64,000 nt of DNA. Origin: Peptococcaceae bacterium BRH_c8a (GTDB lineage Bacteria; Bacillota; Desulfotomaculia; Desulfotomaculales; Desulfallaceae). A program made the position numbers and the translations under genes. Within the stretch, counting starts at the first letter, position 1. Each line of letters starts with the position of its first letter. The notes beneath the pieces were generated by a model that was not told where the DNA came from, searched no databases, and saw nothing but the letters and a program-made list of their open reading frames with translations. This document shows, one piece after another, positions 51,448 through 60,674 of the stretch. The stretch covers positions 117,265-181,264 of the forward strand of contig LADP01000019.1 in the NCBI GenBank assembly GCA_000961575.1, written 5' to 3'.

Positions 51448-51912
51448 TTACCCCAAACTCCTGATTACCGCTACTTCATCGCATTTGGGAAACTTGGGGC
51501 AGTTGATGCATTCTTTCCATACCTTTTGAGGCAGGTCTTCCTTGGGAATAATCTTGAAGCCGCACCGCACGAAAAAGGGGGCCTGGTAAGTGAGGGCGAA
51601 GGCCCGGGGTATTTCCAAGTCTACCGCTTCGGCCAGGAAAGCTTCCACCAACCCGCGCCCGATACCGCGCTTTTGATAATTCTCGTCGACGGCCAGGGCG
51701 CGGATTTCCGCCAGGTCTTCCCAGATAACGTGCAGCGAACCCACACCGACAACCAGTCCGTCCAGTTCGGCAACCATAAATTCCCGAATGCACTCGTACA
51801 ACGAAAGACGGGAGCGCCCCAGCATCAAATCTTTTTCGGCAAAGTGGGTAATAAATTGGTGGATGGTCTCCACATCTGATATTTTGGCTTTGCGTATCAG
51901 CACTGGCATCAA
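51448..51912 (-). CDS. GNAT acetyltransferase, N-acetylglutamate synthase-like
   Basis: 154 residues. GNAT motif A is DENYQKRGIGRGLVEAFL near 80-95, then APFFVRCGFKIIPKEDLPQKVW and a C-terminal cysteine cluster ECINCPKFPKC. This short ArgA-type acetyltransferase is common in Firmicutes and is thought to acetylate glutamate for arginine synthesis. It follows purQ by 5 nt on the same strand, an operon partner with no obvious purine role. Two adjacent ATGs at the start are both possible. Confidence 0.8.
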   Translation of the reverse strand: MMPVLIRKAKISDVETIHQFITHFAEKDLMLGRSRLSLYECIREFMVAELDGLVVGVGSLHVIWEDLAEIRALAVDENYQKRGIGRGLVEAFLAEAVDLEIPRAFALTYQAPFFVRCGFKIIPKEDLPQKVWKECINCPKFPKCDEVAVIRSLG

Positions 51913-51917
51913 TTCCT

Positions 51918-52700
51918 TTATAAATTCTTCATCGCGAAGTCCACTGCGTTACGGAACAGCGGAATACCGTGTGGTTCACCAAAGTGTCCACGGCGCCAGT
52001 TGGGGTGGTGGTATGTTTCCACATAACGCTCGGGGTGTGGCATAAGGCCCAGTACCCGGCCAGTGCTATCACAGATACCGGCAATGGCGTTTAGTGAGCC
52101 GTTGGGGTTTAAAGGGTAAACCGCGGTTGGTTTTCCGGCGACCGGGTCGGCGTACCGAAAAACCACCTGGCCGTTGCTTTCTATACCGTCCAGAGTTTCC
52201 GCCCCGGTGTAGAACTTCCCTTCACCGTGGGCCACCTGGTACTGGACTACAGTTCCCTCCAGCCCGCGGGTAAAGATACAGGGTGACTCTTCGATCACCA
52301 AATTGACCCACCGGCACTCAAAGTGCCCGCTGTCGTTATGCATCAGGGTGGCGCTGATGGTACCCAGTTCGCTCCGGGGCAGTAAACCGGTGCGTACCAG
52401 CACCTGGAACCCGTTGCAGATGCCGATTACCGGTTTGCCGGCGGCCACAAAGCTGCTAAGCTGGTCTTTTAAAAGTGAAGTGAGCTCCACCGACAAAATT
52501 TTACCGGAGTGAATATCGTCGCCGTAAGAAAAGCCCCCGGGGATGGCCAAAATTTGGTATTCAGCCAGTCTTTTGGCACCGGAGCGAAGTTGATTCACAT
52601 GAACCATTTCGCACTGACCACCGGCTTTATCGAAGGCGTAGTAGGTTTCCAAGTCACAGTTGGTGCCGTCGGTCCTTAATATACATACCCGTGGTTTCAT
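51918..52700 (-). CDS. purQ: Phosphoribosylformylglycinamidine synthase, glutaminase subunit
   Basis: 260 residues, class I glutamine amidotransferase. Nucleophile cysteine in VIGICNGFQVL near 97, histidine and glutamate in MPHPERY near the C-terminus, and the PurQ block IPGGFSYGDDIHSGK. Supplies ammonia to PurL for FGAM formation in purine synthesis. Its start overlaps the purL stop by 4 nt (ATGA). Confidence 0.93.
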   Translation of the reverse strand: MKPRVCILRTDGTNCDLETYYAFDKAGGQCEMVHVNQLRSGAKRLAEYQILAIPGGFSYGDDIHSGKILSVELTSLLKDQLSSFVAAGKPVIGICNGFQVLVRTGLLPRSELGTISATLMHNDSGHFECRWVNLVIEESPCIFTRGLEGTVVQYQVAHGEGKFYTGAETLDGIESNGQVVFRYADPVAGKPTAVYPLNPNGSLNAIAGICDSTGRVLGLMPHPERYVETYHHPNWRRGHFGEPHGIPLFRNAVDFAMKNL

Positions 52701-55576
52701 GCTCCGAACACCTCCTGCATGGGCTTGCGCCAGGCCTCGAACAAAATTTCCGTGTCGACTGCAAATATTTTATTGGCGCCTTGCTGAACGCTTATATTGG
52801 GGCTGTCGTTTGTACGGCCCAGCACCAGGTGCGGAACGCCGGCGAACAGCTCCCGGGCGGTGTCCGGATTTGCTACCTCCACTAGGAAGCAGCCTGCGGT
52901 TTCGTTAAACAGGAAGTAATCCGCCCGGTTGTCTGCGGGGATATTAATCTCCGCGCCTGCTTGGCCGCCAAAGCACATTTCGGCCAGGGCCGCTAAAAGG
53001 CCGCCCTCGCTGATGTCGTGGCACGCCAAAACCTCACCCTTTTGACAGGCTTGGTGGATGGCGCTAAATACACGGGGCAACGTGGGCAGGTCTATTTGTG
53101 GTACCCGGGACGAGCTCGCACCGGTAATTTCAAAGTAGGTGGAACCGCCCATCTGGTTGATGTCTCGTTGCCCCACCAGCACCAGCGTGCTGCCGGGCCG
53201 CTTGATGTCCGAGGACACCGTGGCGGTTACGTCCCCTACCCGGCCAAAACAAGATACACAAAGTACCGGGGGTATTTTAATCACCGCCCCGTCCCTGGCC
53301 CGGTAAGTGCTGGACAGGCTGTCTTTGCCGGATATAAAGGGCATGCCCGTGGCGTTGACAAAATCGGTGCAGGCATCCACCGCCTGATCCAGGTCGTGCA
53401 GCGACTCTTCATCGGGGTAAGGCCAAATAAAGTTGTCTATCAACACCAGATCCGCCGGATTGGCCCCCGTGGCCACGGCGTTGGACACCGCCTCAGCAGC
53501 GGCCCAGAGACTGCCGTAGTAAGGGTCGGCCAGGTTTAGTACGGGGTTCATGCCGTGGGCTATGAGCATCCCGTATTTTTTGCCCGGCACCGGGGCCAGT
53601 ACCACACCGTCATTGGGAGCGTTGCCGGGCAGACCGCCAAAAGGCGGCAGGGCGCTGCTCACCTGTACTCCGTGGTCATAAACCCGCACGATCGGCTCCT
53701 TGGAACATACGTTTAGATGCGCCATAATGCCGGTGCAGGCCTGGATCCAGTCATCCGGTGCGCTTGGGTCATCTTCTTGTACCGGTTTTTGTTTTTTAAC
53801 TGCTGTCATGGTGCGCTGGGGCAGGCCGTTATGCAAAAACTCCATGTCCAGTTCGCAGATTTGGTTTTGCTCGTAATATACCTCCAGCCGTCCGGTATCG
53901 GTAAATTCACCAACCGCGGTAGCTTCCACGTTGTGCTCGGCACAGATGGCCAGTACCCGCGGCAAGTTTTCGGGAGTCACTGCCAGGGCCATTCGCTCCT
54001 GACTTTCGGAAAGCCAGATTTCCCAAGGTGCCAGACCCGGGTATTTGACCGGAGCCTGATCCAGGTGAATTTTAACCCCGCCATGCTCACCCATTTCACC
54101 GAAGGCCGAGGCGAAACCGCCGGCGCCGCAATCGGTGAGGGCCCGGATTAATTTTTCGTCCCGGGCTTTTAAGAGCGCATCGCTCATCCGTTTTTCTTCA
54201 ATAGCGTGGCCAATCTGCACCGCGCTGGCGTTTACATCCATTGTCCGGTGCGTCATCTCGCCGCTGGAGAAGGTGGCCCCGTGGATGCCGTCCCGGCCTG
54301 TCCGACCGCCTACCGCCACCGCGATATCACCTTGCCGGGGCTGCCCCATTTGGGCATCTTCAGCGGGCATAATACCATAAGCGCCTACAATAATGGTAGG
54401 CTTGGCCCGGAAGTCGTGATGGAAATGCAGCGAGCCATTGTTGGTGGGTATACCCATTCGATTGCCGTAATCGCGCACCCCGGCCACTACCCGCTGCAGC
54501 AGGTAGCGGGGATGCAGACAGCCCTCGGGTACCTCGTCTGTCGGCAGGCCGGGCGGTGCAAAACAGAACATATCGGTGGAGGCAACCACCCGGGCGCCCT
54601 TGCCGGTGCCCATAATATCTCTGAACACGCCACCGCTGCCGGTCATCGCTCCGCCGTAGGGCTCTATGGCCGAGGGGGAATTATGGGTTTCCACTTTACC
54701 GCAAATAGCCAGGTCATCATAAAGGGCCACCACGCCGGAATTGTCTACAAAGGCGGACAACACCAGTGGGTGGGCGGCATCGACGGTGGCTTGCTGGAGT
54801 CTTTTCAAAAGTGGCTTTTTAGGTTTACCGTCAACAATAAGCTGGGCTTTAAAGGTCTTGTGCACGCAGTGCTCGGACCAGGTTTGGGCTAAGGTCTCCA
54901 CTTCACAGTCGGTAGGATCCCGGCCCAGCTCGGTAAAGTAGCTTTTGATGGCTAACATTTCATCCAAGTTTAGAAACAGACTATCCTTGCTTAATTCCAT
55001 CAGGGCGTCGTCATCCATTGCTCTAATCGGTATAATTCTGGTGTCGGCAGTCTCGCCACTGATTACCAGCGTAAGTGGCCGATCTTTAACTACCCGTTCA
55101 ACTGTTTCATTGACCAGCAGCCGGGTGTTAATTTCTGCTACTTCCGCTGCGGTAACAGTACCGAAAAAACCATATTCAGTGCTGGCATCGGCTGCCAACA
55201 GGCCGCTGATGCCCAAATCGGCAGCGGCTTTCATAATTGAGCCCGCCTCAGGATTCATCACGCCGGGCTTATAGGCCACTTCTACCAGCACCGCGGCTTC
55301 ATTAATTGGGGATATTCCTCCGCCGGAGGTGTGTCCCCTAACCTCTATAATCGGTTCGTTTAAGGTATAGCGCTGGAAAATGTTTTCGGCCAGCAGACTT
55401 TGGGCCAGCAACTCGGCCTCGGTTGCGGATATTCCTTCGAAACGGTATACCCTGGCCGTGGCTATCCGGTCGATGCTGTGGATCCCTAAAAATGTTTTAA
55501 TCGTGTGCAGCAAGCTCTCGCCCCTGGGGTCGTTCACGTGGGGCAGGTTGGTTACCCGTACTTCCTGAATAGACAT
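52697..55576 (-). CDS. purL: Phosphoribosylformylglycinamidine synthase, synthetase subunit
   Basis: 959 residues from the ATG at 55576 (CGGAGGTG site); a longer frame upstream is not needed. The N-terminal about 190 residues contain two PurS-like halves fused to a PurL core (SEHCVHKTFK near 250, VKVETHNSPSAIEPYGGA-like block near 300 written KVETHNSPSAIEP, GIPTNNGSLHFH). This fused form replaces a separate PurS. Between the PurS-like halves residues about 80-90 (RGHTSGGGISP) are encoded by a dispersed repeat. Fourth step of purine synthesis. Confidence 0.92.
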   Translation of the reverse strand: MSIQEVRVTNLPHVNDPRGESLLHTIKTFLGIHSIDRIATARVYRFEGISATEAELLAQSLLAENIFQRYTLNEPIIEVRGHTSGGGISPINEAAVLVEVAYKPGVMNPEAGSIMKAAADLGISGLLAADASTEYGFFGTVTAAEVAEINTRLLVNETVERVVKDRPLTLVISGETADTRIIPIRAMDDDALMELSKDSLFLNLDEMLAIKSYFTELGRDPTDCEVETLAQTWSEHCVHKTFKAQLIVDGKPKKPLLKRLQQATVDAAHPLVLSAFVDNSGVVALYDDLAICGKVETHNSPSAIEPYGGAMTGSGGVFRDIMGTGKGARVVASTDMFCFAPPGLPTDEVPEGCLHPRYLLQRVVAGVRDYGNRMGIPTNNGSLHFHHDFRAKPTIIVGAYGIMPAEDAQMGQPRQGDIAVAVGGRTGRDGIHGATFSSGEMTHRTMDVNASAVQIGHAIEEKRMSDALLKARDEKLIRALTDCGAGGFASAFGEMGEHGGVKIHLDQAPVKYPGLAPWEIWLSESQERMALAVTPENLPRVLAICAEHNVEATAVGEFTDTGRLEVYYEQNQICELDMEFLHNGLPQRTMTAVKKQKPVQEDDPSAPDDWIQACTGIMAHLNVCSKEPIVRVYDHGVQVSSALPPFGGLPGNAPNDGVVLAPVPGKKYGMLIAHGMNPVLNLADPYYGSLWAAAEAVSNAVATGANPADLVLIDNFIWPYPDEESLHDLDQAVDACTDFVNATGMPFISGKDSLSSTYRARDGAVIKIPPVLCVSCFGRVGDVTATVSSDIKRPGSTLVLVGQRDINQMGGSTYFEITGASSSRVPQIDLPTLPRVFSAIHQACQKGEVLACHDISEGGLLAALAEMCFGGQAGAEINIPADNRADYFLFNETAGCFLVEVANPDTARELFAGVPHLVLGRTNDSPNISVQQGANKIFAVDTEILFEAWRKPMQEVFGA
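55308..55338. repeat. REP-like palindrome inside purL
   Basis: GGGGATATTCCT-CCGCCGG-AGGTGTGTCCCC: one left and one right motif of the family that fills the bamC/bamD gap (15494-15670), here head to head as a complete palindrome. It is in frame within purL, between the two PurS-like halves. Confidence 0.75.
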
Positions 55577-55688
55577 TATTTCCACACCTCCGGTTTGTAA
55601 CGGCATTGGGTATAGGAAAAACAAAAGTTTCCGGCCTCTTGCTCATCTGTAGGCCGAAAACCACTAAAGCTATTTTGGTAATAGAATT

Positions 55689-55785
55689 AAGTAATCAGTA
55701 TTCAGTATTCAGAATGTTTCCGGCAGTCATCGGTTCTTCTTTAATTCTGACTCCTGAATTCTGACTCCTGAGTACTGCATACATT
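55689..55785. repeat. Degenerate heptamer repeats upstream of purL
   Basis: AGTAATCAGTATTCAGTATT at one end and CTGACTCCTGAATTCTGACT with following units at the other are inverted relative to each other, with about 35 nt between. Related to the units at 51222-51440 and the array at the right edge. Confidence 0.6.
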
Positions 55786-55836
55786 TTATTATATCCACTA
55801 ATAAAAAACAACTCGAATTATCTGGCTGACCTGCAC

Positions 55837-56343
55837 CTAAGTTACCTTTATAGCCACCTGGTCAGCCTGCCCCTGGTCAAAAACATAGTGTTGATCGTAT
55901 TCCTCTTCGGTAATGGCCCGGGCGGCGCGGCCCAGTTTTTGCATATGCTTTTTAATTACCGCCGGTTCAACGTTTCGTTCTCGGGAGATGTTCTGCTTTA
56001 AGCATAGTTCCAGGGGGACGTTAAATAGTGCCAACAGGGTGTGGCAATTGTTTTTGTCGGCCAGTTTTTTTAGCCTGATCCTGGCACTCCGGTCTAGAGC
56101 GGTGGAATCGGCCACGGTTAGCCGCCCCTGGGAGAGGCGCATGTCGATTAACAGGTGAAATATTTTAAAAGCCATGCCGGAAACAGACAGGTCGTTTTCA
56201 TCGTCGCTAATTAAAGCCCGGCAACGATCCGAGGAGACAATTTGCGTTTCCAAAAAGTATTTGCGGGCAAAGGTAGACTTGCCGCAACCGGCGGGGCCGC
56301 ATAGTATAACCAGTGTATTTTTAGGGATCTGGATCGTTTTCAA
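55837..56343 (-). CDS. P-loop kinase-like AAA ATPase
   Basis: 168 residues. Walker A GPAGCGKSTFARKYF near residue 16-30 is clear; VADSTALDRSARIRLKKLA resembles the second phosphate-binding part of polynucleotide-kinase/zeta-toxin-like small kinases. The C-terminus (YDQHYVFDQG) resembles PNK-like ATP-grasping tails. No partner gene defines its substrate; RNA or nucleotide end repair or small-molecule phosphorylation are both possible. Confidence 0.72.
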   Translation of the reverse strand: MKTIQIPKNTLVILCGPAGCGKSTFARKYFLETQIVSSDRCRALISDDENDLSVSGMAFKIFHLLIDMRLSQGRLTVADSTALDRSARIRLKKLADKNNCHTLLALFNVPLELCLKQNISRERNVEPAVIKKHMQKLGRAARAITEEEYDQHYVFDQGQADQVAIKVT

Positions 56344-56422
56344 GTTAACCCTCCAGGCAAATAAGGTAACAGCTTGCTATATTTAGACGTATTATATGGA
56401 CTAGGCAATAAAAAAACACTAT

Positions 56423-56995
56423 TTACTCGGCGAATTCTACCTTGCCACCGGCTAGTGATATCACCGGGGCCAGGGATTCTACCCGGACGCCCTTTGCACG
56501 CAGGGCGGCGCCGCCTCCCTGGAACACTTTTTCGATGATGATCCCTACCCCGACCAGTGTAGCACCGGCCTGGGCGATAATTTCGGCCATGCCGCGCAGC
56601 GCTTCCCCGTGCGCCAAAAAGTCGTCTACTATTAGCACCCGGTCTTCGGCGGCAATAAGCTTTTTGTTTACGTGTATATCTACTGACTCCTGCCTGGTAA
56701 AAGAATATATGTTACTTGAATAAGAGTTCTTACCCTGGGTGGCACCTCGCTTTTTCTTGGCGAAAACAACCGGTACCTTAAGGGCCAGGCCGGTAGTGAG
56801 GGCCACCGCAATGCCCGATGCTTCCACGGTGAAAACTTTAGTTACGCCATCGCCCGCAAATCGGCGGGCCAGTTCATGACCCAGTTCCACGCTAAATTCG
56901 GGATCAACCTGATGGTTGAGGAAAGAATCCACTTTTAGTACGGTATCTGAAAGTACTCGGCCTTCGGTGATGATTTTATCCTTTAATTTTTGCAT
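56423..56995 (-). CDS. xpt: Xanthine phosphoribosyltransferase
   Basis: 190 residues from the ATG at 56995 (GGAGGAAAGGC). PRPP-binding motif VLIVDDFLAHGEAL near 120-133, VFTVEASGIAVA and VPVVFAKKKRG are typical of Xpt. Salvages xanthine to XMP. It starts 13 nt after the permease gene and so belongs to the nucleoside/purine transporter operon, pairing uptake with salvage. Confidence 0.9.
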   Translation of the reverse strand: MQKLKDKIITEGRVLSDTVLKVDSFLNHQVDPEFSVELGHELARRFAGDGVTKVFTVEASGIAVALTTGLALKVPVVFAKKKRGATQGKNSYSSNIYSFTRQESVDIHVNKKLIAAEDRVLIVDDFLAHGEALRGMAEIIAQAGATLVGVGIIIEKVFQGGGAALRAKGVRVESLAPVISLAGGKVEFAE

Positions 56996-57008
56996 TGCCT
57001 TTCCTCCT

Positions 57009-57941
57009 TCATCGTTCCTCCCGGTCATAGGGCAAGCCTAAGGCCTTGGGTGAGCCTCTACGGCTTAGCATGTTGCGCCTGGTTACCAGTATTAAAACCA
57101 GCACGGTAAAAATATACGGCAACATTTTCAAGAAATATGGTGAAACGGTGACATTTAGCGTCTGCAGCCTTAAGCCCAGGGCGTCCAGGCCACCGAACAG
57201 GTACGCGCCCCAGATGGCGTTGGCCGGGTTCCAAGTGGCAAATATGACCAATGCTACTGCTATCCAGCCTCGCCCGGCGGTCATGTTCTCCACCCAGACA
57301 GGTACGTAGTGCAGTGAAAGGTAAGCACCACCGATGCCGGCCAGCATACCGCCGGCGATTACGTAGATGTAACGAGTGCGAAAAACGTTGATGCCCACCG
57401 AGTCGGCGGCCGCCGGGTTTTCGCCCACCGCCCGTAGATTCAGCCCGGCGCGGGTGCGAAATACCAGGAACCAAAGCGCGGGCACTATAAAATAGCTTAT
57501 ATAGACCAGCGGGTCGTGGTTGAACAATACCGGCCCGATAATCGGAATGTCGCTGAGTACCGGCACCGGCACGGCCCGGAAAGACTCCGGCAGGCGGATC
57601 CCCACATATGACTTGCCGATGTAACCGGCCAGGCCGGTACCGAACAGGGTCAGGGCCAGACCGCTGACCACCTGGTTGGCTTTGAGGGTGATGGTGAGAA
57701 AGGCATGGATCAAGGCCATAAAGCCGCCCGCCAGCATGGCTAAAAGCAGTCCGGCCCAAGGATTGGATGTATGTAGCGCCAGTATGAAGCCGCTGACGGC
57801 TCCCACCAGCATCATGCCTTCCACGCCAAGGTTTAAGATGCCGGCGCGTTCGGCCAGTATTTCACCCAACGCAGCGTACATGATTGGTGTGCCGGCGGTG
57901 ATGGCGGTAGCTAGTATGGCAATGGCAATGTCGGTGTTCAT
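57009..57941 (-). CDS. Nucleoside ABC transporter permease (YufQ type)
   Basis: 310 residues, about eight membrane segments. Blocks GEILAERAGILNLGVEGMM (near 27) and GLNLRAVGENPAAADSVGIN (near 170) are diagnostic for the BMP-dependent nucleoside importer permeases. Its ATG shares its first base with the stop of the other permease. Together they form the channel for guanosine, xanthosine or related purine nucleosides. Confidence 0.9.
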   Translation of the reverse strand: MNTDIAIAILATAITAGTPIMYAALGEILAERAGILNLGVEGMMLVGAVSGFILALHTSNPWAGLLLAMLAGGFMALIHAFLTITLKANQVVSGLALTLFGTGLAGYIGKSYVGIRLPESFRAVPVPVLSDIPIIGPVLFNHDPLVYISYFIVPALWFLVFRTRAGLNLRAVGENPAAADSVGINVFRTRYIYVIAGGMLAGIGGAYLSLHYVPVWVENMTAGRGWIAVALVIFATWNPANAIWGAYLFGGLDALGLRLQTLNVTVSPYFLKMLPYIFTVLVLILVTRRNMLSRRGSPKALGLPYDREER

Positions 57942-59029
57942 TATTTAGTCGCCTCCCCGGTAGCCGGCACCCTGTTCAGGCGGTAACCGGTCAGCAGTTC
58001 CCCGCCCAATACAAAAAATAGCAGCAGTCCTTGCAGCATGTACACCATGGAAGACGGGATGCCGCTGGTCTGGACGATAAAACCGCCCACCTGCAGGCCG
58101 CCAAACAGGATGGCCACCAAAATGACGGCAAAGGGGTTGAGCCTGCTGAGCCAGGCGACAATAATGGCGGTATAGCCATACCCGGGGCTCAGGCCATGCT
58201 GCAGCCGGTGCCCAATACCGGAAACTTCGGACATGCCGGCCAGCCCGCATAACGCGCCGCTAAACAGCATCACCAGCATGATGTTCCGGGTGGTGTTCAT
58301 GCCGGCGTAACGGGCAGCGCCCGGGTTTTCCCCGGTGACTCTGATTTCGTAACCCCAGCGGGTATGATAAACCACTAGATACAGGATAATGGCAGCCACA
58401 ATGCCGAAAAATAACCCGGCGTGGACACGGGAATCGAACAAACCGGGCAAGGTGGCGGCGTCGGAAAACACAGCGGTGAGGGGGAAATTAAAACCGGCAG
58501 GATCCTTCCAGGGGCCGTAAACCAGGTAGTCCACCCATAAAATGGCCACATAATTCAACATTAGGGTGGTGATAATTTCGTTTACTCCCCAGATCGCCTT
58601 GGGGATGGCGGTTAAGAGCGCCCATAATCCTCCGGCCAGCATACCCAGCGCGATCATGGCGGGCATCACCCACCACACGCTTCCTTCGGGAAAAGTAAGG
58701 GCCACCCAGGTGGCGGCAAAGGCGCCCATGTAAAGCTGGCCTTCACCACCGATGTTCCAAAGCTGCATCCGAAATGCCAGGGCCACCCCAAGCCCCACCA
58801 GGGTCAGCGGGATGGCCTTGACAATTGTTTCCGTAATCCCGTAACGGGAACCAAAGGCGCCCTTAAACATCTTATAATAGACAGCAACGGGCTCGTGTCC
58901 GGAAAAATAAAGGAATATCGAGCCCACCAGTAGAGCCATAAAGATGGAAATAAACGGTATCACAAGATATGCTGAAGAAGACGGAACCAGTCTTTTTTCA
59001 ATTGTTAGTCTCGTGCCGCGAATGATCAT
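57941..59029 (-). CDS. Nucleoside ABC transporter permease (YufP type)
   Basis: 362 residues, polytopic, with AFRMQLWNIGGEGQLYMGAF near 90 and YEIRVTGENPGAARYAGMNT near 225, matching the larger permease of the BMP-type importers. Overlaps the ATPase gene by 4 nt upstream. A basic N-terminal tail (RGTRLTIEKR) precedes the first membrane segment. Confidence 0.9.
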   Translation of the reverse strand: MIIRGTRLTIEKRLVPSSSAYLVIPFISIFMALLVGSIFLYFSGHEPVAVYYKMFKGAFGSRYGITETIVKAIPLTLVGLGVALAFRMQLWNIGGEGQLYMGAFAATWVALTFPEGSVWWVMPAMIALGMLAGGLWALLTAIPKAIWGVNEIITTLMLNYVAILWVDYLVYGPWKDPAGFNFPLTAVFSDAATLPGLFDSRVHAGLFFGIVAAIILYLVVYHTRWGYEIRVTGENPGAARYAGMNTTRNIMLVMLFSGALCGLAGMSEVSGIGHRLQHGLSPGYGYTAIIVAWLSRLNPFAVILVAILFGGLQVGGFIVQTSGIPSSMVYMLQGLLLFFVLGGELLTGYRLNRVPATGEATK

Positions 59030-60555
59030 GATGCTGTTTCCCCTGTTCTATCCGAGCCCATCATAAGCAAACCAATTTCTTCAATGTCAGCTGCTTCGGC
59101 CGGGAGTATCCCGGTTAAACGACCACCGCACAGCACCCCGATCCGGTCGCTGAGCTTAAATATTTCCTCCAGGTCTTCGGAGATTAATAATATGGCCATG
59201 CCCTGTTCCCGCTGTTCCAGGAGCAGGTCGTGCACCGCCTTGGTGGCCTTGATGTCCAGGCCGCGCACCGGATACACAGCAATTAACAGGTGCGGCTGGG
59301 AAGTAATTTCACGAGCTAGCAGCAACCGCTGTAGGTTGCCCCCGGACATCAGTTTCACCGGGGCATCCAGGCTGCGCAATGAAACTTCAAACCGGTCCAC
59401 CATCTGCTGGGCGTTGGAACGGGCCACCCGGCGGTTCACAAAAGGACCCCGGCGTAGTAGATCCCGGCGGTAGTCCTTTAAAATCAGGTTATCTACTGCG
59501 TCCAGGTTGGGGATTAGCCCGGTGCCCAGTCTGTCTTCGGGCACCAGGGCCACCCCGCGATCCATAATCCGGCGCGGGGATAGGCCGGTAACATCAGTGC
59601 CGTTGATCAGGAGTTGGCCTCCGTTAACAGCTCTAAGGCCGGCCACTACTTCTGCTAGTTCACGCTGGCCGTTACCGGCCACCCCGGCAATGCCGAAGAT
59701 TTCTCCCTTGTAAACCGAGAAATCTATATCAGTCAGGCCGGCCAGGCCCAGGTCGCTTAAACAGTTTACTTGTTTTAGTTCCAGTACCTTTGCGCTGTCA
59801 GGCGGGTTCTTTTTGCGACTTTGGAATACCACGTCTTGCCCCACCATTAACCAGGCCAGGTCACGCTGGTTGACTTCTTGTTTTTCCAGGGTGGCTACCG
59901 CTTTGCCCCGGCGTAATACCGTCACCCGATCTGCAATGGCCATTACTTCGTTAAGTTTGTGCGTAATCACCACGATGCCCCGTCCTGCAGCCGCCATCTG
60001 GCGCAGGTTATCAAATAACTCTTCCGCTTCCTGGGGGGTGAGGACGGCGGTAGGCTCATCCAGAACCAGTACCTGTGAGCCGCGATACAGCATCTTAATA
60101 ATCTCCACCCGCTGTTTTTCGCCCACTGAAAGCTGCCACACCATAGCTGAAAGATTTATGCGTAATCCATAGCGCTCCGATAGTTGCGCCAGGTTGTTTT
60201 CAATGTCTTTTTTATTTAAGATCATGGGCGTTCCGTCACCACCAAGAATGACGTTTTCGGCCACTGAAAAGGAATCAATTAATTTAAAGTGCTGGTGCAC
60301 CATGCCAATGCCTGCTTTAATGGCGTCCCGCGGTGAACGCAGGTTATATTTAATACCGCCTACCAGTATATCGCCCTCGTCCGGTCTGTAAAGCCCGGAT
60401 AAAACAGACATTAAAGTGCTTTTGCCCGAGCCGTTTTCGCCCAGTAGCACATGTATTTCGCCTTCCCGGACGTTGAAATTAACCTGGTCGTTAGCCACAA
60501 CGCCGGGGAATTTTTTGGTGATGTTAACCATTTCCACCAGTAAAGGCACTGACAT
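59026..60555 (-). CDS. Nucleoside ABC transporter ATPase (YufO type)
   Basis: 509 residues with two ABC cassettes. The first is canonical: Walker A GENGSGKSTL, signature LSVGEKQRVEI, Walker B VLVLDEPTAVL. The second has the degenerate A loop GVAGNGQREL and signature MSGGNLQRLLLARE, as usual for sugar- and nucleoside-type double ATPases. It lies 119 nt after the binding-protein gene, the gap being filled largely by a perfect hairpin. Confidence 0.92.
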   Translation of the reverse strand: MSVPLLVEMVNITKKFPGVVANDQVNFNVREGEIHVLLGENGSGKSTLMSVLSGLYRPDEGDILVGGIKYNLRSPRDAIKAGIGMVHQHFKLIDSFSVAENVILGGDGTPMILNKKDIENNLAQLSERYGLRINLSAMVWQLSVGEKQRVEIIKMLYRGSQVLVLDEPTAVLTPQEAEELFDNLRQMAAAGRGIVVITHKLNEVMAIADRVTVLRRGKAVATLEKQEVNQRDLAWLMVGQDVVFQSRKKNPPDSAKVLELKQVNCLSDLGLAGLTDIDFSVYKGEIFGIAGVAGNGQRELAEVVAGLRAVNGGQLLINGTDVTGLSPRRIMDRGVALVPEDRLGTGLIPNLDAVDNLILKDYRRDLLRRGPFVNRRVARSNAQQMVDRFEVSLRSLDAPVKLMSGGNLQRLLLAREITSQPHLLIAVYPVRGLDIKATKAVHDLLLEQREQGMAILLISEDLEEIFKLSDRIGVLCGGRLTGILPAEAADIEEIGLLMMGSDRTGETAS

Positions 60556-60575
60556 TACATTAGCCCCTTAGCAAT

Positions 60576-60604
60576 GGTTGCTGGCGGCCAGGCCGCCAGC
60601 AACC
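60576..60604. repeat. Perfect hairpin between the BMP lipoprotein and ATPase genes
   Basis: GGTTGCTGGCGGCC, one spacer base, then GGCCGCCAGCAACC: 14-bp GC-rich arms. No T-tract follows on the minus strand, so it is probably an mRNA 3'-end protector that keeps the binding-protein message abundant. Confidence 0.65.
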
Positions 60605-60674
60605 GTTTACTCGATACTTAAAAGTATTATATCCAACCTAACGCATGGCTTACTAATATGCGTACTGCGGCGAT

